Shown here piece by piece: positions 1 to 9,207 of a DNA stretch of 64,000 nucleotides (position 1 is its first letter; each line of letters starts with the position of its first letter). The notes under the pieces are model-generated. The model had not been told where the DNA came from. It ran no database searches and worked only from the letters and a program-made list of their open reading frames with translations. The position numbers and the translations under genes were made by a program. Origin of the DNA: Lentimicrobium sp. (GTDB taxonomy: Bacteria > Bacteroidota > Bacteroidia > Bacteroidales > Lentimicrobiaceae); NCBI GenBank assembly GCA_024709105.1, contig JANJXJ010000016.1, positions 1 through 64,000 of the forward strand. Direction: 5' to 3'.

Positions 1-61
1 AAACAATACTTTGCTGATTTATTTTTTAGCATGGGCTGAACATTGTTGATTTCGCAATGGG

Positions 62-610
62 TTAGAAGCTGACTTTAGGCGCATTGCGTGCGGGTTCGTC
101 TTCAGCAAAGAAAGGTTTTGCTTTGAAGCCAAACATACCTGCTACCAGATTTTTGGGAAACACTGCAATACTCTGGTTAAACTCGCGTACGGTTCCGTTA
201 TAGTATCTGCGGCTTTGATTGATGCGTTCCTCCATATCGGCAAGCTGCCCCTGAAGTGCCATAAAGTTCTCGTTGGCTTTAAGATCGGGGTATTGTTCTG
301 CCAGCGCCTTGAAGTTGATCATGGCAGCATTCATATTTTTTGCTGCTTCAATCTGTGCTTCGGGGGTAAGTGCTGTTACCGATTCATTTCTTACCCTTAT
401 AACATCGGTAAGTGTTTTGTTTTCGTGGCCGGCATAGCCTCTTACTGTTTCAACAAGATTTGGGATCAGATCGAGCCGCTGCTGCAAAAAAGTGCCAATG
501 CCACTCCATGCTTCCTGAACCAGCACCGATTCTTTGGTAAGCTCGTTGTAAACGGCTATAAGATAAAAAGCCAGCAGAAGGACTATTCCGCCAAAAATCA
601 GTAATGCCAT
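62..610 (-). CDS. lemA: LemA family membrane protein
   Basis: A 182-residue protein with one N-terminal hydrophobic segment (about residues 2-20) and the rest helical, matching the LemA family in length and layout (EAWSGIGTFLQQRLDLIPN, then a central NMNAAMINFKALAEQYPDLKANENF stretch split here as NMNAAMINFKALAEQY and PDLKANENF). LemA proteins sit in the inner membrane with a long helical domain outside; their function is poorly defined. In Bacteroidota the gene is often followed by TPM-domain genes, but only 61 bases lie downstream here, so the partner cannot be checked. Family call is confident; role is unknown. Confidence 0.9.
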   Translation of the reverse strand: MALLIFGGIVLLLAFYLIAVYNELTKESVLVQEAWSGIGTFLQQRLDLIPNLVETVRGYAGHENKTLTDVIRVRNESVTALTPEAQIEAAKNMNAAMINFKALAEQYPDLKANENFMALQGQLADMEERINQSRRYYNGTVREFNQSIAVFPKNLVAGMFGFKAKPFFAEDEPARNAPKVSF

Positions 611-1066
611 AATTGAGAGTATTTGTTGTTAAACTATTTTAATGGAAAGCAAACTGTATAAAAAACTATAAACCACAAATCCCTTTTACATGTTCATTGC
701 ATTTGAGGCTTAAAGCACAAATATAACAAAGCTTTTCAAAAAGTTACCCTGATAAAATATAAAAGCTCAGAAGTGTACCATTAAAACCATGATGTTAATT
801 CAAAAAAAATGGTTCATCAGACCTGAGCCCTTCAGTGTCATTTTAAAAATTTAATATGACTGATAGATTTTTTTATGAGTTTTATTTGATAAAAAAACAC
901 AGGATCTGAAAAACTCGCATACACTTCTGTCCGGATACATATATTTTCAGACAATTGTCAACCGGTGTTAAAAGCACAAATCAATTATGATTTGATTCAG
1001 AACAGCCTTTTCCTTAGTTCCCTGTAATTTTTGAAATTGCATTAACCTCAAGAATGAAAGGAAAAA

Positions 1067-1141
1067 GACCTGACAAGTTGAAAGCTATGTCTACTGCTTA
1101 TCAGTGGGACAAGCTGCCACGGGTGGAAAACTTGTTAGGTC
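1067..1141. repeat. REP-like inverted repeat, outer pair
   Basis: GACCTGACAAGTT at 1067-1079 is mirrored by AACTTGTTAGGTC at 1129-1141; the 13-bp arms differ by one base, which still allows a G-U pair. The 49-nt loop shows no gene. The same 13-mer recurs at 1304-1336, so this is one unit of a local palindrome cluster, resembling the repetitive extragenic palindromes seen between genes in Bacteroidota. Confidence 0.75.
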
Positions 1142-1235
1142 TGTCCGAAATCCACAACCGACCGAAGGCGCACCCCGCAATAGTGCAGCGAAAGCGGGAG
1201 AGCTCACCAGAGGTAATCCGTAACCGCACCTCACC

Positions 1236-1265
1236 GGCGGTAAATCCTAAATCAGATTTACCGCC
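1236..1265. repeat. perfect 11-bp hairpin
   Basis: GGCGGTAAATC (1236-1246) and GATTTACCGCC (1255-1265) form a perfect 11-bp stem with an 8-nt loop. It lies inside the palindrome cluster, is not followed by a T-run, and so is more likely part of the repeat element than a terminator. Confidence 0.7.
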
Positions 1266-1303
1266 ATCAAAAATCAAAAATTTAGCCATATAAAAACCAA
1301 GAA

Positions 1304-1336
1304 GACCTAACAAGTTGAATGAAAACTTGTTAGGTC
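1304..1336. repeat. REP-like perfect hairpin
   Basis: GACCTAACAAGTT (1304-1316) and AACTTGTTAGGTC (1324-1336) form a perfect 13-bp stem with a 7-nt loop, 45 bp beyond the stop codon of the carboxyltransferase gene on the minus strand. It repeats the arm sequence of 1067-1141. It could also act as an mRNA 3' end for the carboxylase operon, though no clear T-run follows. Confidence 0.8.
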
Positions 1337-1380
1337 AATTCGAAATTAATTGGTTATTGGAAATTAGAAATTTGAAATTC

Positions 1381-2919
1381 CTACAAAGGGATATTCCCGT
1401 GTTTCCTTGGCGGATTGCTCTTGCGTTTGTTTGAGCACATGTCGAGGGCCTGTATGAGTTTACGGCGGGTGCTTTTGGGATAGATGATTTCATCAATATA
1501 ACCCTGCTCGGCTGCTTTGTAGGGGCTGGCAAACACATCGCGGTAATCTTTAACAGCTTTGGCTTTGTCCTCATCGGTTAATTTATCGCGGAAGATAATG
1601 TTAACTGCACCCTCGGCACCCATAACTGCAATTTCGGCGGTTGGCCAGGCATAGTTAACATCGGCGCCAATGTGTTTGCTTGACATCACATCGTAAGCGC
1701 CGCCATATGCCTTGCGGGTAATCACTGTAATTTTTGCAACAGTAGCCTCGGCATATGCGTAGAGTAGTTTTGCACCGTGTTTTATAATTCCGCCAAACTC
1801 CTGCGAAGTGCCCGGAAGGAATCCGGGAACATCCACAAAGGTTATAAGTGGTATGTTGAAAGCATCACAGAATCTTACAAACCGGGCTGCTTTAACAGAG
1901 CTGTTGATGTCGAGGACTCCTGCAAGGAAAGCTGGCTGATTGGCAACAATTCCCACCGGTTTGCCGTTGAGCCGACCGAAACCCGTAATGATGTTCTGAG
2001 CATAATGCGGCATCACCTGCATGAAATTACCATCATCCACAACGCTGTGAATAATCTCGGTCATGTCGTAGGGTTTGTTGGGATCGGCAGGCACAATTTC
2101 CTGCAATTTCTCGTCTTCACGATTGGGGTCGTCGGTGGTTTTCGCTACCGGTGGTTCTTCCATATTGTTCGAAGGCAGGAAACTGAGCAGCTCACGAATC
2201 ATCATCATGGCTTGTTCATCGTCGTCGGCCATCAGGTGAGCCACACCGCTTTTGGCATTGTGGGTCATGGCTCCGCCAAGCTCGTCCTTGGTTACTTCTT
2301 CGTGTGTTACGGCTTTGATAACGTCGGGGCCGGTTACAAACATGTAACTCGACTCTTTGGTCATCAGAATAAAGTCGGTAATTGCCGGACTATAAACCGC
2401 GCCGCCGGCACACGCGCCGAGAATAGCTGAGATCTGCGGAATTACCCCGCTGCTCATCACGTTTCTGTAAAATATATCGGCGTAACCGGCCAAACTTTCA
2501 ACGCCTTCCTGAATACGGGCGCCTCCCGAATCATTTAATCCAATTACAGGCGCTCCCATTTTAAGGGCAAGATCCATTATTTTTATCACCTTGTCGGCAT
2601 TGGCACGGCTGAGTGTACCACCAAAAACAGTGAAATCCTGAGCAAAAACATACACCAGACGGCCATCAATTTTACCGTAACCACTCACTACTCCATCTCC
2701 TGAAATCAGTGTCTTTTCCATGTCGAAATCGCGGGCACGATGCACCACAAAGCGGTCGAACTCAACAAAAGTTCCCGGATCAAGGAGCATTTCAATTCGT
2801 TCGCGGGCAGTTTTGCGCCCGGTTTTGTGCAGCTTGTCTATACGTTCCTGTCCGCCGCCCAGTTCTGCCTGGCGGTTGCGCTCTTCAAGCCTGCGGTAAA
2901 TTTCATCAAGATTTGACAT
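1381..2919 (-). CDS. acyl-CoA carboxylase carboxyltransferase (beta) subunit, propionyl-CoA/methylmalonyl-CoA type
   Basis: A 512-residue crotonase-fold carboxyltransferase, the normal length for PccB/MmdA/12S-type subunits. The N-terminal half carries the acyl-CoA-binding side ([36 protein letters not shown]) and an oxyanion-forming Gly pair ([15 protein letters not shown]); the C-terminal half carries the biotin side ([22 protein letters not shown]). It moves a carboxyl group between carboxybiotin and an acyl-CoA, most likely propionyl-CoA/methylmalonyl-CoA. It is the last gene of a minus-strand operon, 94 bp after the biotin carrier gene. Substrate, and whether the complex runs as carboxylase or decarboxylase, cannot be fixed by reading. 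Confidence 0.9.
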   Translation of the reverse strand: MSNLDEIYRRLEERNRQAELGGGQERIDKLHKTGRKTARERIEMLLDPGTFVEFDRFVVHRARDFDMEKTLISGDGVVSGYGKIDGRLVYVFAQDFTVFGGTLSRANADKVIKIMDLALKMGAPVIGLNDSGGARIQEGVESLAGYADIFYRNVMSSGVIPQISAILGACAGGAVYSPAITDFILMTKESSYMFVTGPDVIKAVTHEEVTKDELGGAMTHNAKSGVAHLMADDDEQAMMMIRELLSFLPSNNMEEPPVAKTTDDPNREDEKLQEIVPADPNKPYDMTEIIHSVVDDGNFMQVMPHYAQNIITGFGRLNGKPVGIVANQPAFLAGVLDINSSVKAARFVRFCDAFNIPLITFVDVPGFLPGTSQEFGGIIKHGAKLLYAYAEATVAKITVITRKAYGGAYDVMSSKHIGADVNYAWPTAEIAVMGAEGAVNIIFRDKLTDEDKAKAVKDYRDVFASPYKAAEQGYIDEIIYPKSTRRKLIQALDMCSNKRKSNPPRKHGNIPL

Positions 2920-3013
2920 TGTATTCTGTTTTGTAAAGCTTTAATTTTATTTTTTTGGCCAGAAATATTAATTTATTCCGGCTGACTGATGCTGTTTCCG
3001 AAGCAAGCCAATG

Positions 3014-3523
3014 TTATTCTACAACAATCAGCACTTTATTGGCGTCAACGGTATCCCCTTCGGCAACATGAATTGATTTAACCTTGCCGGCTGACTTAGC
3101 CCTGAACTCGCTTTCCATTTTCATGGCTGAAACAATAATCAGGGTTTGTCCGGCTTCTACATCATCGCCTGTTTTAACCGGGATTTTTACAATCTTGCCC
3201 GGCATAGGACTTACAATGGTGTTGCTGCTGTCGGATGCATCACCTTTTGAGCGGCTTCTGCGATATCGGGTTTGGGCATCAATTACCTCAACCTCGTAGG
3301 AATTATGAAACGAATTTACAGTAAAATGTCTGGGTGAACCGGCATCTATCATTTCCAGGTTGTAAGATCTTCCTTTGTAGATAATGGAATAGATACCTTC
3401 GCCCAACTTCAGTGCATCCACCTGATACACTTCGTCATCCACCTGAAAGGTAACAAGATTACCTTCCCGGCCCAGTTCTTTTACAACGGCATTCCGGCCG
3501 TCAATGTTGATTTCCAATGACAT
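3014..3523 (-). CDS. biotin carboxyl carrier protein of acyl-CoA carboxylase
   Basis: A 169-residue carrier protein. The last 70 residues are a biotinyl domain with the AMKMES site; the biotinylated lysine is about residue 135. Residues 1-80 form a beta-rich domain like the BCCP-partner region that biotin-dependent propionyl-CoA carboxylases carry next to the biotinyl domain, and a basic/serine-rich linker (about 86-101) joins the two. It shuttles the carboxyl group between the biotin carboxylase encoded 6 bp upstream and the carboxyltransferase encoded downstream. Three separate polypeptides is the usual Bacteroidota arrangement. Confidence 0.92.
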   Translation of the reverse strand: MSLEINIDGRNAVVKELGREGNLVTFQVDDEVYQVDALKLGEGIYSIIYKGRSYNLEMIDAGSPRHFTVNSFHNSYEVEVIDAQTRYRRSRSKGDASDSSNTIVSPMPGKIVKIPVKTGDDVEAGQTLIIVSAMKMESEFRAKSAGKVKSIHVAEGDTVDANKVLIVVE

Positions 3524-3529
3524 AAAAGT

Positions 3530-5029
3530 TTATATAAAAGCACCGCGCTGAGAATCTTTCCAGCGGCTTGCGGGTTTAACAATGGGTTCTGAAGACCTGG
3601 TTTTTTCTAGTTTTGCGCTATATTCAAGATACGATGCAATCAGCACAATATCTTCGCAAACGCCGTCGCACTCGGGTTTGGCAAAGAGGAAATCTTTGTT
3701 TTCTTCAATAAAATGCGTGGTGTATTTTCCGGTTTTAAAAGCTTCGGCTTCCATGATGCGCGCCAGAAAAGGAATTGACGTTTTTACACCTGTAATCTTG
3801 TACTCCTCAAGTGCCCGGCTCATTCGCCTGATGGCCTCATCGCGGTTTTTAGCCCAAACAATAAGTTTGGAGATCATGGGATCGTAATAGATGGGAATGG
3901 TGTAACCTTCGTAAACATAGCCATCGTGCCTGACTCCAAGTCCGAGAGGCTCAGTTATGTGTCTGATGGTCCCCGGGCTGGGCATAAAGTTGCGGTCGGG
4001 GTCTTCGGCATAGATGCGGCACTCAATGGCATGTCCGCTTTGTTTCAGGTCTTCCTGTTTAAAAGGCAGTTCAAAGCCATTGGCAATGTTCACCATTTCC
4101 TTCACCAGGTCAACACCTACAACACGCTCAGTTATAGGGTGTTCTACCTGAAGGCGGGTGTTCATTTCAAGAAAATAATAGTTTTGATTGTCGTCGGCAA
4201 TAAATTCAATGGTTCCTGCTCCATGATAGTTGCAGGCTTTTGCAGCAGCAACCGCATGGGCACCCATTTCGGCGCGTACTGCGGGGGTGAGCAGGGGAGA
4301 CGGAGTTTCTTCAATTACCTTCTGATGCCTGCGTTGAACAGAACATTCACGCTCGAACAGGTGCACTGCATTGCCATGTTTATCAGCAAGTATTTGAAAT
4401 TCAATATGGTGAGGAGATTCAATATATTTCTCAATGTAAACTGAATCATCGCCAAAAGCTGCTTTGGCTTCAGACCTGGCACCACGCAGAGAACTTTCGA
4501 TTTCCTCTTCTTTTTTAACCAATCGCATGCCTTTGCCTCCACCACCGGCCGAAGCTTTGATCATAACCGGCAAACCAATTTCACGAATAGTTTTGAGGGC
4601 TTCATCAAAATCGGTGATTTTGTCAACCGTTCCCGGTACTACCGGCACTCCGGCTGCAATCATGGTTTTGCGGGCGGTAATTTTATCGCCCATCTGCCTG
4701 ATGGCATCGGCGTTGGGGCCAATAAATTCAATGCCTTCTTTTTTGCATCTTTCTGAGAATGCTGCATTTTCCGACAAGAAACCGTATCCGGGATGAATGG
4801 CATCGGCTTTCGACTTTTTTGCCACTTCAATGATGCGGTCAATGTTCAGATAGCTTTCAACCGAAGGGGCAGGGCCAATGTGATAAGCCTCATCGGCATA
4901 GCGAACATGCATGGAAGAACGGTCGGCATCGGAATAAACTGCTACGGTGGGAATTCCCATTTCGCGGCACGAACGCATAATGCGTAATGCTATTTCGCCG
5001 CGGTTGGCAACAAGAACTTTTTTTATCAT
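3530..5029 (-). CDS. accC: biotin carboxylase subunit
   Basis: A 499-residue ATP-grasp biotin carboxylase. It starts MIKKVLVANRGEIALRIMRS, the typical N-terminal fold; the Gly-rich ATP loop (AGGGGKGMRL) is at residues 161-170, and the catalytic EMNTRLQVEH segment falls at 288-297, so E288, N290 and R292 match the usual numbering. It carboxylates biotin on the neighbouring carrier using ATP and bicarbonate. It is about 50 residues longer than free-standing E. coli AccC, as in acyl-CoA carboxylases. First gene of the operon; the carrier gene follows after 6 bp. Confidence 0.93.
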   Translation of the reverse strand: MIKKVLVANRGEIALRIMRSCREMGIPTVAVYSDADRSSMHVRYADEAYHIGPAPSVESYLNIDRIIEVAKKSKADAIHPGYGFLSENAAFSERCKKEGIEFIGPNADAIRQMGDKITARKTMIAAGVPVVPGTVDKITDFDEALKTIREIGLPVMIKASAGGGGKGMRLVKKEEEIESSLRGARSEAKAAFGDDSVYIEKYIESPHHIEFQILADKHGNAVHLFERECSVQRRHQKVIEETPSPLLTPAVRAEMGAHAVAAAKACNYHGAGTIEFIADDNQNYYFLEMNTRLQVEHPITERVVGVDLVKEMVNIANGFELPFKQEDLKQSGHAIECRIYAEDPDRNFMPSPGTIRHITEPLGLGVRHDGYVYEGYTIPIYYDPMISKLIVWAKNRDEAIRRMSRALEEYKITGVKTSIPFLARIMEAEAFKTGKYTTHFIEENKDFLFAKPECDGVCEDIVLIASYLEYSAKLEKTRSSEPIVKPASRWKDSQRGAFI

Positions 5030-5331
5030 AGAATATTTACTGGTAGTCTGCTCAATTTCAGGCGTTTTCTGGCCCGACCACTTAATAACAACAAAACCTG
5101 CCTTTTGTTAAATTAATATTAACATTTTAATTGAAAAGCCTGCTGCTTAAGTGTTTTTTACACCTGTCTAAACATGCAAATATATAAATATATGCATTTA
5201 AAAAACCATTTTTTTGAATCATTTATCAATTCTTAAGCCGATGGCCGGTATTGGTAAACGTAAGATGTTTGATATAAGCCGGTTAGGGCTGTGAGCAGTC
5301 TGATGATTTTTTATTCTGCAAATAAGGCTGA
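5030..5331. other. intergenic, no gene seen
   Basis: About 300 bp of AT-rich sequence between the carboxylase operon (its upstream side) and the end of the two-component cluster. A plus-strand CAAATATA at 5177-5184 would read TATATTTG on the minus strand, a possible -7 element for the carboxylase operon, but no -33 element at the right spacing is visible. Nothing else supported. Confidence 0.4.
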
Positions 5332-6813
5332 TTACACCTGTACCGGGAGTGTAAAAATAAACCGGCTTCCTTTTCCGGGTTCACTTTCAGCGTGAATAGT
5401 ACCATTGTGGCGTTCAACAAATTCATGACACAGAATGAGCCCTAATCCAGATCCTGCTTCTCCTTTGGTGCCTGAGGAAGTAAAGTTGGTGTCGACTTTA
5501 AATAGTTTTTCAATTTTTTCTGAAGGAATTCCAACACCATTATCTGCAATGGTAATGGTTGCTATATTGCCGGATAAAATTGCAGATATTATTACTTCTC
5601 CGTTTTCGGGGGTAAACTTAATTGCATTTGAACAGATGTTTCTGACAATTGCATTTATCATGTTCTGATCGGCAAATACCTGCAGGTTTTCATCAACACG
5701 ATTAATCAGTGCAATATTTTTTTCTCTGGCGTTGGCCATAAGCAGCGAAAAAACTGAATTAACCAGATTGAATAACATGATGTTTGAAGGATGAAACTCC
5801 ATTCTTCCGGTTTGAAGTCTCGACCATTGCAACAATTTCTCAAGAAGATCAAAAGTATTCCTGCTAAGATCTTTAATCACTCCAATATATTCCTGTATCT
5901 CTTCTTTACTCAGGCTATCATATTCGTTGGATAAAATATCACTGAAAGCCATTAACCCGTTGAAGGGAGTTCTCAGATCATGAGCAATAATGGAGAACAT
6001 CTTATCCTTGCTGGCATTACTTTCGCGGAGTTTCTCAGAATATGATTTGATGGCTTCTTCTGAGAGTTTCTTTTCTGTAATGTCTTCTGATACTTTTATA
6101 TAACCAATTTGATGGTTGTCGTCATCATAAATAGGTGAAATTTTGGTTGACTCCCAGAATTCTTCTCCGTTTTTCTTGCGATGCCGGGTTGTGCCTTGCC
6201 AGCTCTTTCCCGAACCAAGAGTATTGATGATATCATCAACCACCTTTGTATCATTCAGAGTACCATGATGCTTAAACAGGTTTTCTGATTGTAATTCTTT
6301 TAATGAATACCCTGTTATTTCAGTAACTTTCGGATTTATATACTCAAGCTTCCCCTGATTATCGGTGATGATAAGCATACTTGGGCTTTGGTCCACTGCA
6401 ATGGATAGTTTTTTTAGCTTATAATCCGATAGTTTTTTTTGTAAAGAGCTTTCGATGATGATGGGAAGCATTTTCAAATGCCCGTACTCAACATCTTTGA
6501 TCAGATAGTCACTGGCCCCCATTTTTATGGCCTTAACTGCAACATCTTCGTCACCTGTGCCGGTAACCATAATTACAGGAACTCCTGTACTGATGATATC
6601 CGGAAGAAACTCAAACGAAGTCCCGTCACCCAACAGGAAATCGGAAATGATAATATCAAAATTGTTACCCGGGAAAATCTGCCTGGCTTCCTTTACCGAG
6701 CCTGCAAATGTTACCTGATAAGAAAGGTTGTGTTCTTTTACCAGACGTTTGAATGCCATCTGATCAACAACATCATCCTCAATGTAAAGAAGATTTATTT
6801 TTTCGTGATCCAT
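5332..6813 (-). CDS. REC-PAS-histidine kinase (hybrid sensor kinase)
   Basis: A 493-residue soluble signalling protein with no membrane segment. Domains in order: receiver (about 6-125, phosphoacceptor Asp58 in IIISDFLLGD), PAS (about 135-250, ending in the KVSEDITEKKL exit helix), HisKA dimerisation domain (phospho-His278 in FSIIAHDLRTPF) and HATPase (N-box RNICSNAIKF, DNGVGIP, GSGLGLI). The input is probably phosphotransfer to the receiver plus a PAS signal. It is the last of three minus-strand signalling genes, 12 bp after the single-domain regulator, so the three likely form one phosphorelay. Confidence 0.9.
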   Translation of the reverse strand: MDHEKINLLYIEDDVVDQMAFKRLVKEHNLSYQVTFAGSVKEARQIFPGNNFDIIISDFLLGDGTSFEFLPDIISTGVPVIMVTGTGDEDVAVKAIKMGASDYLIKDVEYGHLKMLPIIIESSLQKKLSDYKLKKLSIAVDQSPSMLIITDNQGKLEYINPKVTEITGYSLKELQSENLFKHHGTLNDTKVVDDIINTLGSGKSWQGTTRHRKKNGEEFWESTKISPIYDDDNHQIGYIKVSEDITEKKLSEEAIKSYSEKLRESNASKDKMFSIIAHDLRTPFNGLMAFSDILSNEYDSLSKEEIQEYIGVIKDLSRNTFDLLEKLLQWSRLQTGRMEFHPSNIMLFNLVNSVFSLLMANAREKNIALINRVDENLQVFADQNMINAIVRNICSNAIKFTPENGEVIISAILSGNIATITIADNGVGIPSEKIEKLFKVDTNFTSSGTKGEAGSGLGLILCHEFVERHNGTIHAESEPGKGSRFIFTLPVQV

Positions 6814-6825
6814 TGTTTAAGTCAA

Positions 6826-7236
6826 CTAGGGCAATTCACTCAAAGACCAGTAAAGTTTGATGGCTTTGATAACTTCGACAAATTGTTTATAATCCACAGG
6901 TTTAACCATATAACCTGCAACGCCCAGGTTAAAAGTATCCACCCGGTCCATTTCCTCCAGAGAGGTGGTAAGCACGATTACAGGAATATGTTTCAGGTTG
7001 TCGTCGTTTTTGGCAATTTTCAGAAACTCAATGCCATTCATTCTGGGCATGTTCAGGTCAAGTAAAATAATACCGGGGAATTCGTTTTTTTCATCCCTCA
7101 GATATTCAAGCGCTTCTTCTCCGTTTTCAACACTCAACACAGGATTGATTACATTCAGTTCCCTGAGAGCCCTTTTAACGGTCATGGCGTCAATCATGTC
7201 GTCCTCAACCAAAAGAATGGGTTTGTTTTTAAGCAT
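6826..7236 (-). CDS. single-domain response regulator
   Basis: A 136-residue stand-alone receiver domain: acidic pair EDD at 11-13, phosphoacceptor Asp60 in IILLDLNMPRMNG, conserved Thr90 and Lys112 in GYMVKPVD. There is no output domain, so it works as a phosphate relay or by protein contact. It resembles the small regulators paired with phytochrome-like kinases. It lies between the two kinases with 19 and 12 bp gaps and is almost certainly co-transcribed with them. Confidence 0.92.
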   Translation of the reverse strand: MLKNKPILLVEDDMIDAMTVKRALRELNVINPVLSVENGEEALEYLRDEKNEFPGIILLDLNMPRMNGIEFLKIAKNDDNLKHIPVIVLTTSLEEMDRVDTFNLGVAGYMVKPVDYKQFVEVIKAIKLYWSLSELP

Positions 7237-7255
7237 TTAAAAGTTGTTTAACAGG

Positions 7256-8941
7256 TTATTTAAGAATTGTAAAGGTAAAGGTTGTTTGCTCTCCGGGTAT
7301 TGAAGACACAGAAATTTTTCCTCCGTTGCTTTCAATGATTTTTTTAACAATGGTAAGGCCTATTCCTGTACTTTCAAACTCGTCGCGCGCCTTTAGTGTC
7401 TGGAAAATCTGAAAGATCTTCTCAAAATATTTTTCTTCGATTCCGGGGCCGTTATCAGTAATTGAAATTGCCCAGTCGTGTTGGTTTTCAGCACAACGGA
7501 TTTCGATAATCCCGGTATCTTTGTTGTTGTATTTCACAGCATTGCTGATCAGATTCTGGAAAATCTGAAGCAAACGGGTTGGGCCGTATTTAACAACCGG
7601 AAGATTTTCATCCGCAATTACAGTGAATTTTTCGGGTGGTGATACCATTTCAATGGCTTCCTTCACCAACTTATTGAGGTCAATGGTTTCTTTTTCTTCT
7701 TTAACCCTGCTCACCCTTGAATAGGCAAGCACACCTTCTATAAGATTCTGCATCCGGTGTACACGGCTCAGCAACAGGTCGAGTTGCATGCGTCCGTCAT
7801 CATCGAGTTTATCGTGATAATCGGTGTGAATCCATTGGGTTATTGATCCAATCGCTCTGAGTGGTGCTTTCAGGTCGTGGGAAACGATGTAGGCAAAATC
7901 TTTCAGTTCCTTGTTTGCAATGTCGAGTTCGTTGATGAGTTTTTCTTTCTGGGCCTCGGTTTTTTTGCGCACCTCAATTTCCATTTCCAAGGATTCCTGC
8001 TGCTCAAAGTATTCCTCAATCATTTGCCCGATTTTATGAAACTCACTTCTGAGCATTCCCAGTTTCAGCCTGTCGGTGCTGCTTCGGCTGGCAAGAGCAG
8101 ATGATATTGTTGATAAAGGTTTCTTCACCAGGAAGTTAAATGACATGAAGAAAATAGCCAGTATAACGATGACCATTCCTGCAAGAAAATAGGTAGAAAA
8201 ACGGGATAGCTTTTTAAAGACTTTAATAAACTCATAATTTCTGCTCAGCCTGACCCACGAAACTGTATTTCCCTGCCAGTCATTCAGAGGGTATTCAACC
8301 ACAATTTCATCACCTTGCGGAGAATCGTCCGGAGTTATTTTTTCAATGATATTTATTTTTCCTTCGGTGAGTTGATTTACACTTTCAATCCAGGCTGAAT
8401 CGAGCAGTTTTCCAACAAAGAAATACCCATAGGCTTCTTTTTCGCGGGCTTCATCGTTGCTGCCGTGCATGGTAGCTGCATGAACTTCAAGTATTCCATA
8501 CACAGTTTTTAAGTAAAAAAGGGCAATTTTCTTTTTCATCACTTCATCAAACATGCCCTTGGGTATTTCTGCAAAAGGCGGAATGGTATCTTTTATAAAT
8601 GCAGAGGCAAAAATTGATTCCTGCCTGAGGTTAAACATCCAAACAACATTTGCACCAAATGAACTGAAAAGTGTTTTAAGGTTGTCGTCAGCAAACAGCG
8701 GATCGGGAGCTTGCAAATAATTCACCAGATCGTCCCAGTAAGTATAATCATATACGGTACGGCCTATAACCTCAGACCTTGCTTCAATTGCAGTTTCAAG
8801 TATTTTTTGCTGCTGAGCTTCTCCTGATGATAAGAGTATTGACGTTTGGCGTTTCTGAATATCCAGAATAATCAGGAATCCGGCAAACATAATCATTGCC
8901 GAGATCACCAGAATGATCAGAAGCTTATTTTGAGTTTTCAT
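7256..8941 (-). CDS. CHASE4-domain sensor histidine kinase
   Basis: A 561-residue membrane kinase. TM1 is about residues 8-27 and TM2 about 251-272; between them lies a periplasmic CHASE4-type sensor domain with the typical YDYTYWDDLV motif near residue 64. After TM2 come a HAMP-like stretch, a coiled coil (about 305-348), HisKA with phospho-His355 (DFAYIVSHDLKAPLRAI) and HATPase (NLISNAVKYN, DNGPGIEE, GIGLTIVKKI). The signal is unknown. First gene of the three-gene cluster; no receiver of its own, so the adjacent single-domain regulator is its probable target. Confidence 0.9.
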   Translation of the reverse strand: MKTQNKLLIILVISAMIMFAGFLIILDIQKRQTSILLSSGEAQQQKILETAIEARSEVIGRTVYDYTYWDDLVNYLQAPDPLFADDNLKTLFSSFGANVVWMFNLRQESIFASAFIKDTIPPFAEIPKGMFDEVMKKKIALFYLKTVYGILEVHAATMHGSNDEAREKEAYGYFFVGKLLDSAWIESVNQLTEGKINIIEKITPDDSPQGDEIVVEYPLNDWQGNTVSWVRLSRNYEFIKVFKKLSRFSTYFLAGMVIVILAIFFMSFNFLVKKPLSTISSALASRSSTDRLKLGMLRSEFHKIGQMIEEYFEQQESLEMEIEVRKKTEAQKEKLINELDIANKELKDFAYIVSHDLKAPLRAIGSITQWIHTDYHDKLDDDGRMQLDLLLSRVHRMQNLIEGVLAYSRVSRVKEEKETIDLNKLVKEAIEMVSPPEKFTVIADENLPVVKYGPTRLLQIFQNLISNAVKYNNKDTGIIEIRCAENQHDWAISITDNGPGIEEKYFEKIFQIFQTLKARDEFESTGIGLTIVKKIIESNGGKISVSSIPGEQTTFTFTILK

Positions 8942-9152
8942 TTTTTATTGGTAGTTAGTAATTCCCCTGCTGTTGTCGTTTACAGCAAATACTCTGAATA
9001 GTTTATGCCAAAAGTTGCCAAATGTAACCTGTTTTTTTGTGCAAATCTTACAATTGATCTGTTAAGCAGTTTTTTTAGCAGAGACCATAAAATGATTTAC
9101 CGGATTACATTATTTTGATTTAAAAAATTAGATGACAAATATTCTGTTTTTC

Positions 9153-9183
9153 TTGCTAAAGGGATCAATCTGCCGTATATTTA
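9153..9183 (+). promoter_or_regulatory. Bacteroidota-type promoter for the 9208 gene
   Basis: TTG at 9153-9155, a 20-bp spacer and TATATTTA at 9176-9183 (one mismatch to TAnnTTTG) match the sigma-ABfr promoter pattern. Transcription would start near 9190, about 18 bp before the start codon. Confidence 0.5.
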
Positions 9184-9207
9184 CCACAGATTATAAAACA
9201 ATAAGTC

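Larger units (their letters stand above)
611..1380. other. intergenic region with palindromic repeats
   Basis: This 770-bp stretch between lemA and the carboxylase operon holds no convincing gene. Its right half (about 1060-1340) is filled with inverted repeats described separately. The left half is AT-rich and only contains a possible minus-strand -7 element for lemA (CAAATATA on the plus strand at 718-725, i.e. TATATTTG) without a well-spaced -33 partner. Confidence 0.6.

Noticed and set aside
1054-1293. 79-codon open frame on the plus strand
   Set aside because: It covers the palindromic repeats; the composition is odd (many Pro/Lys/Arg) and two hairpins lie inside it, so it is a by-product of the repeat sequence.
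1777-2430. 217-codon open frame opposite the carboxyltransferase gene
   Set aside because: It is the antisense shadow of a strongly conserved gene in another frame and shows no family features.
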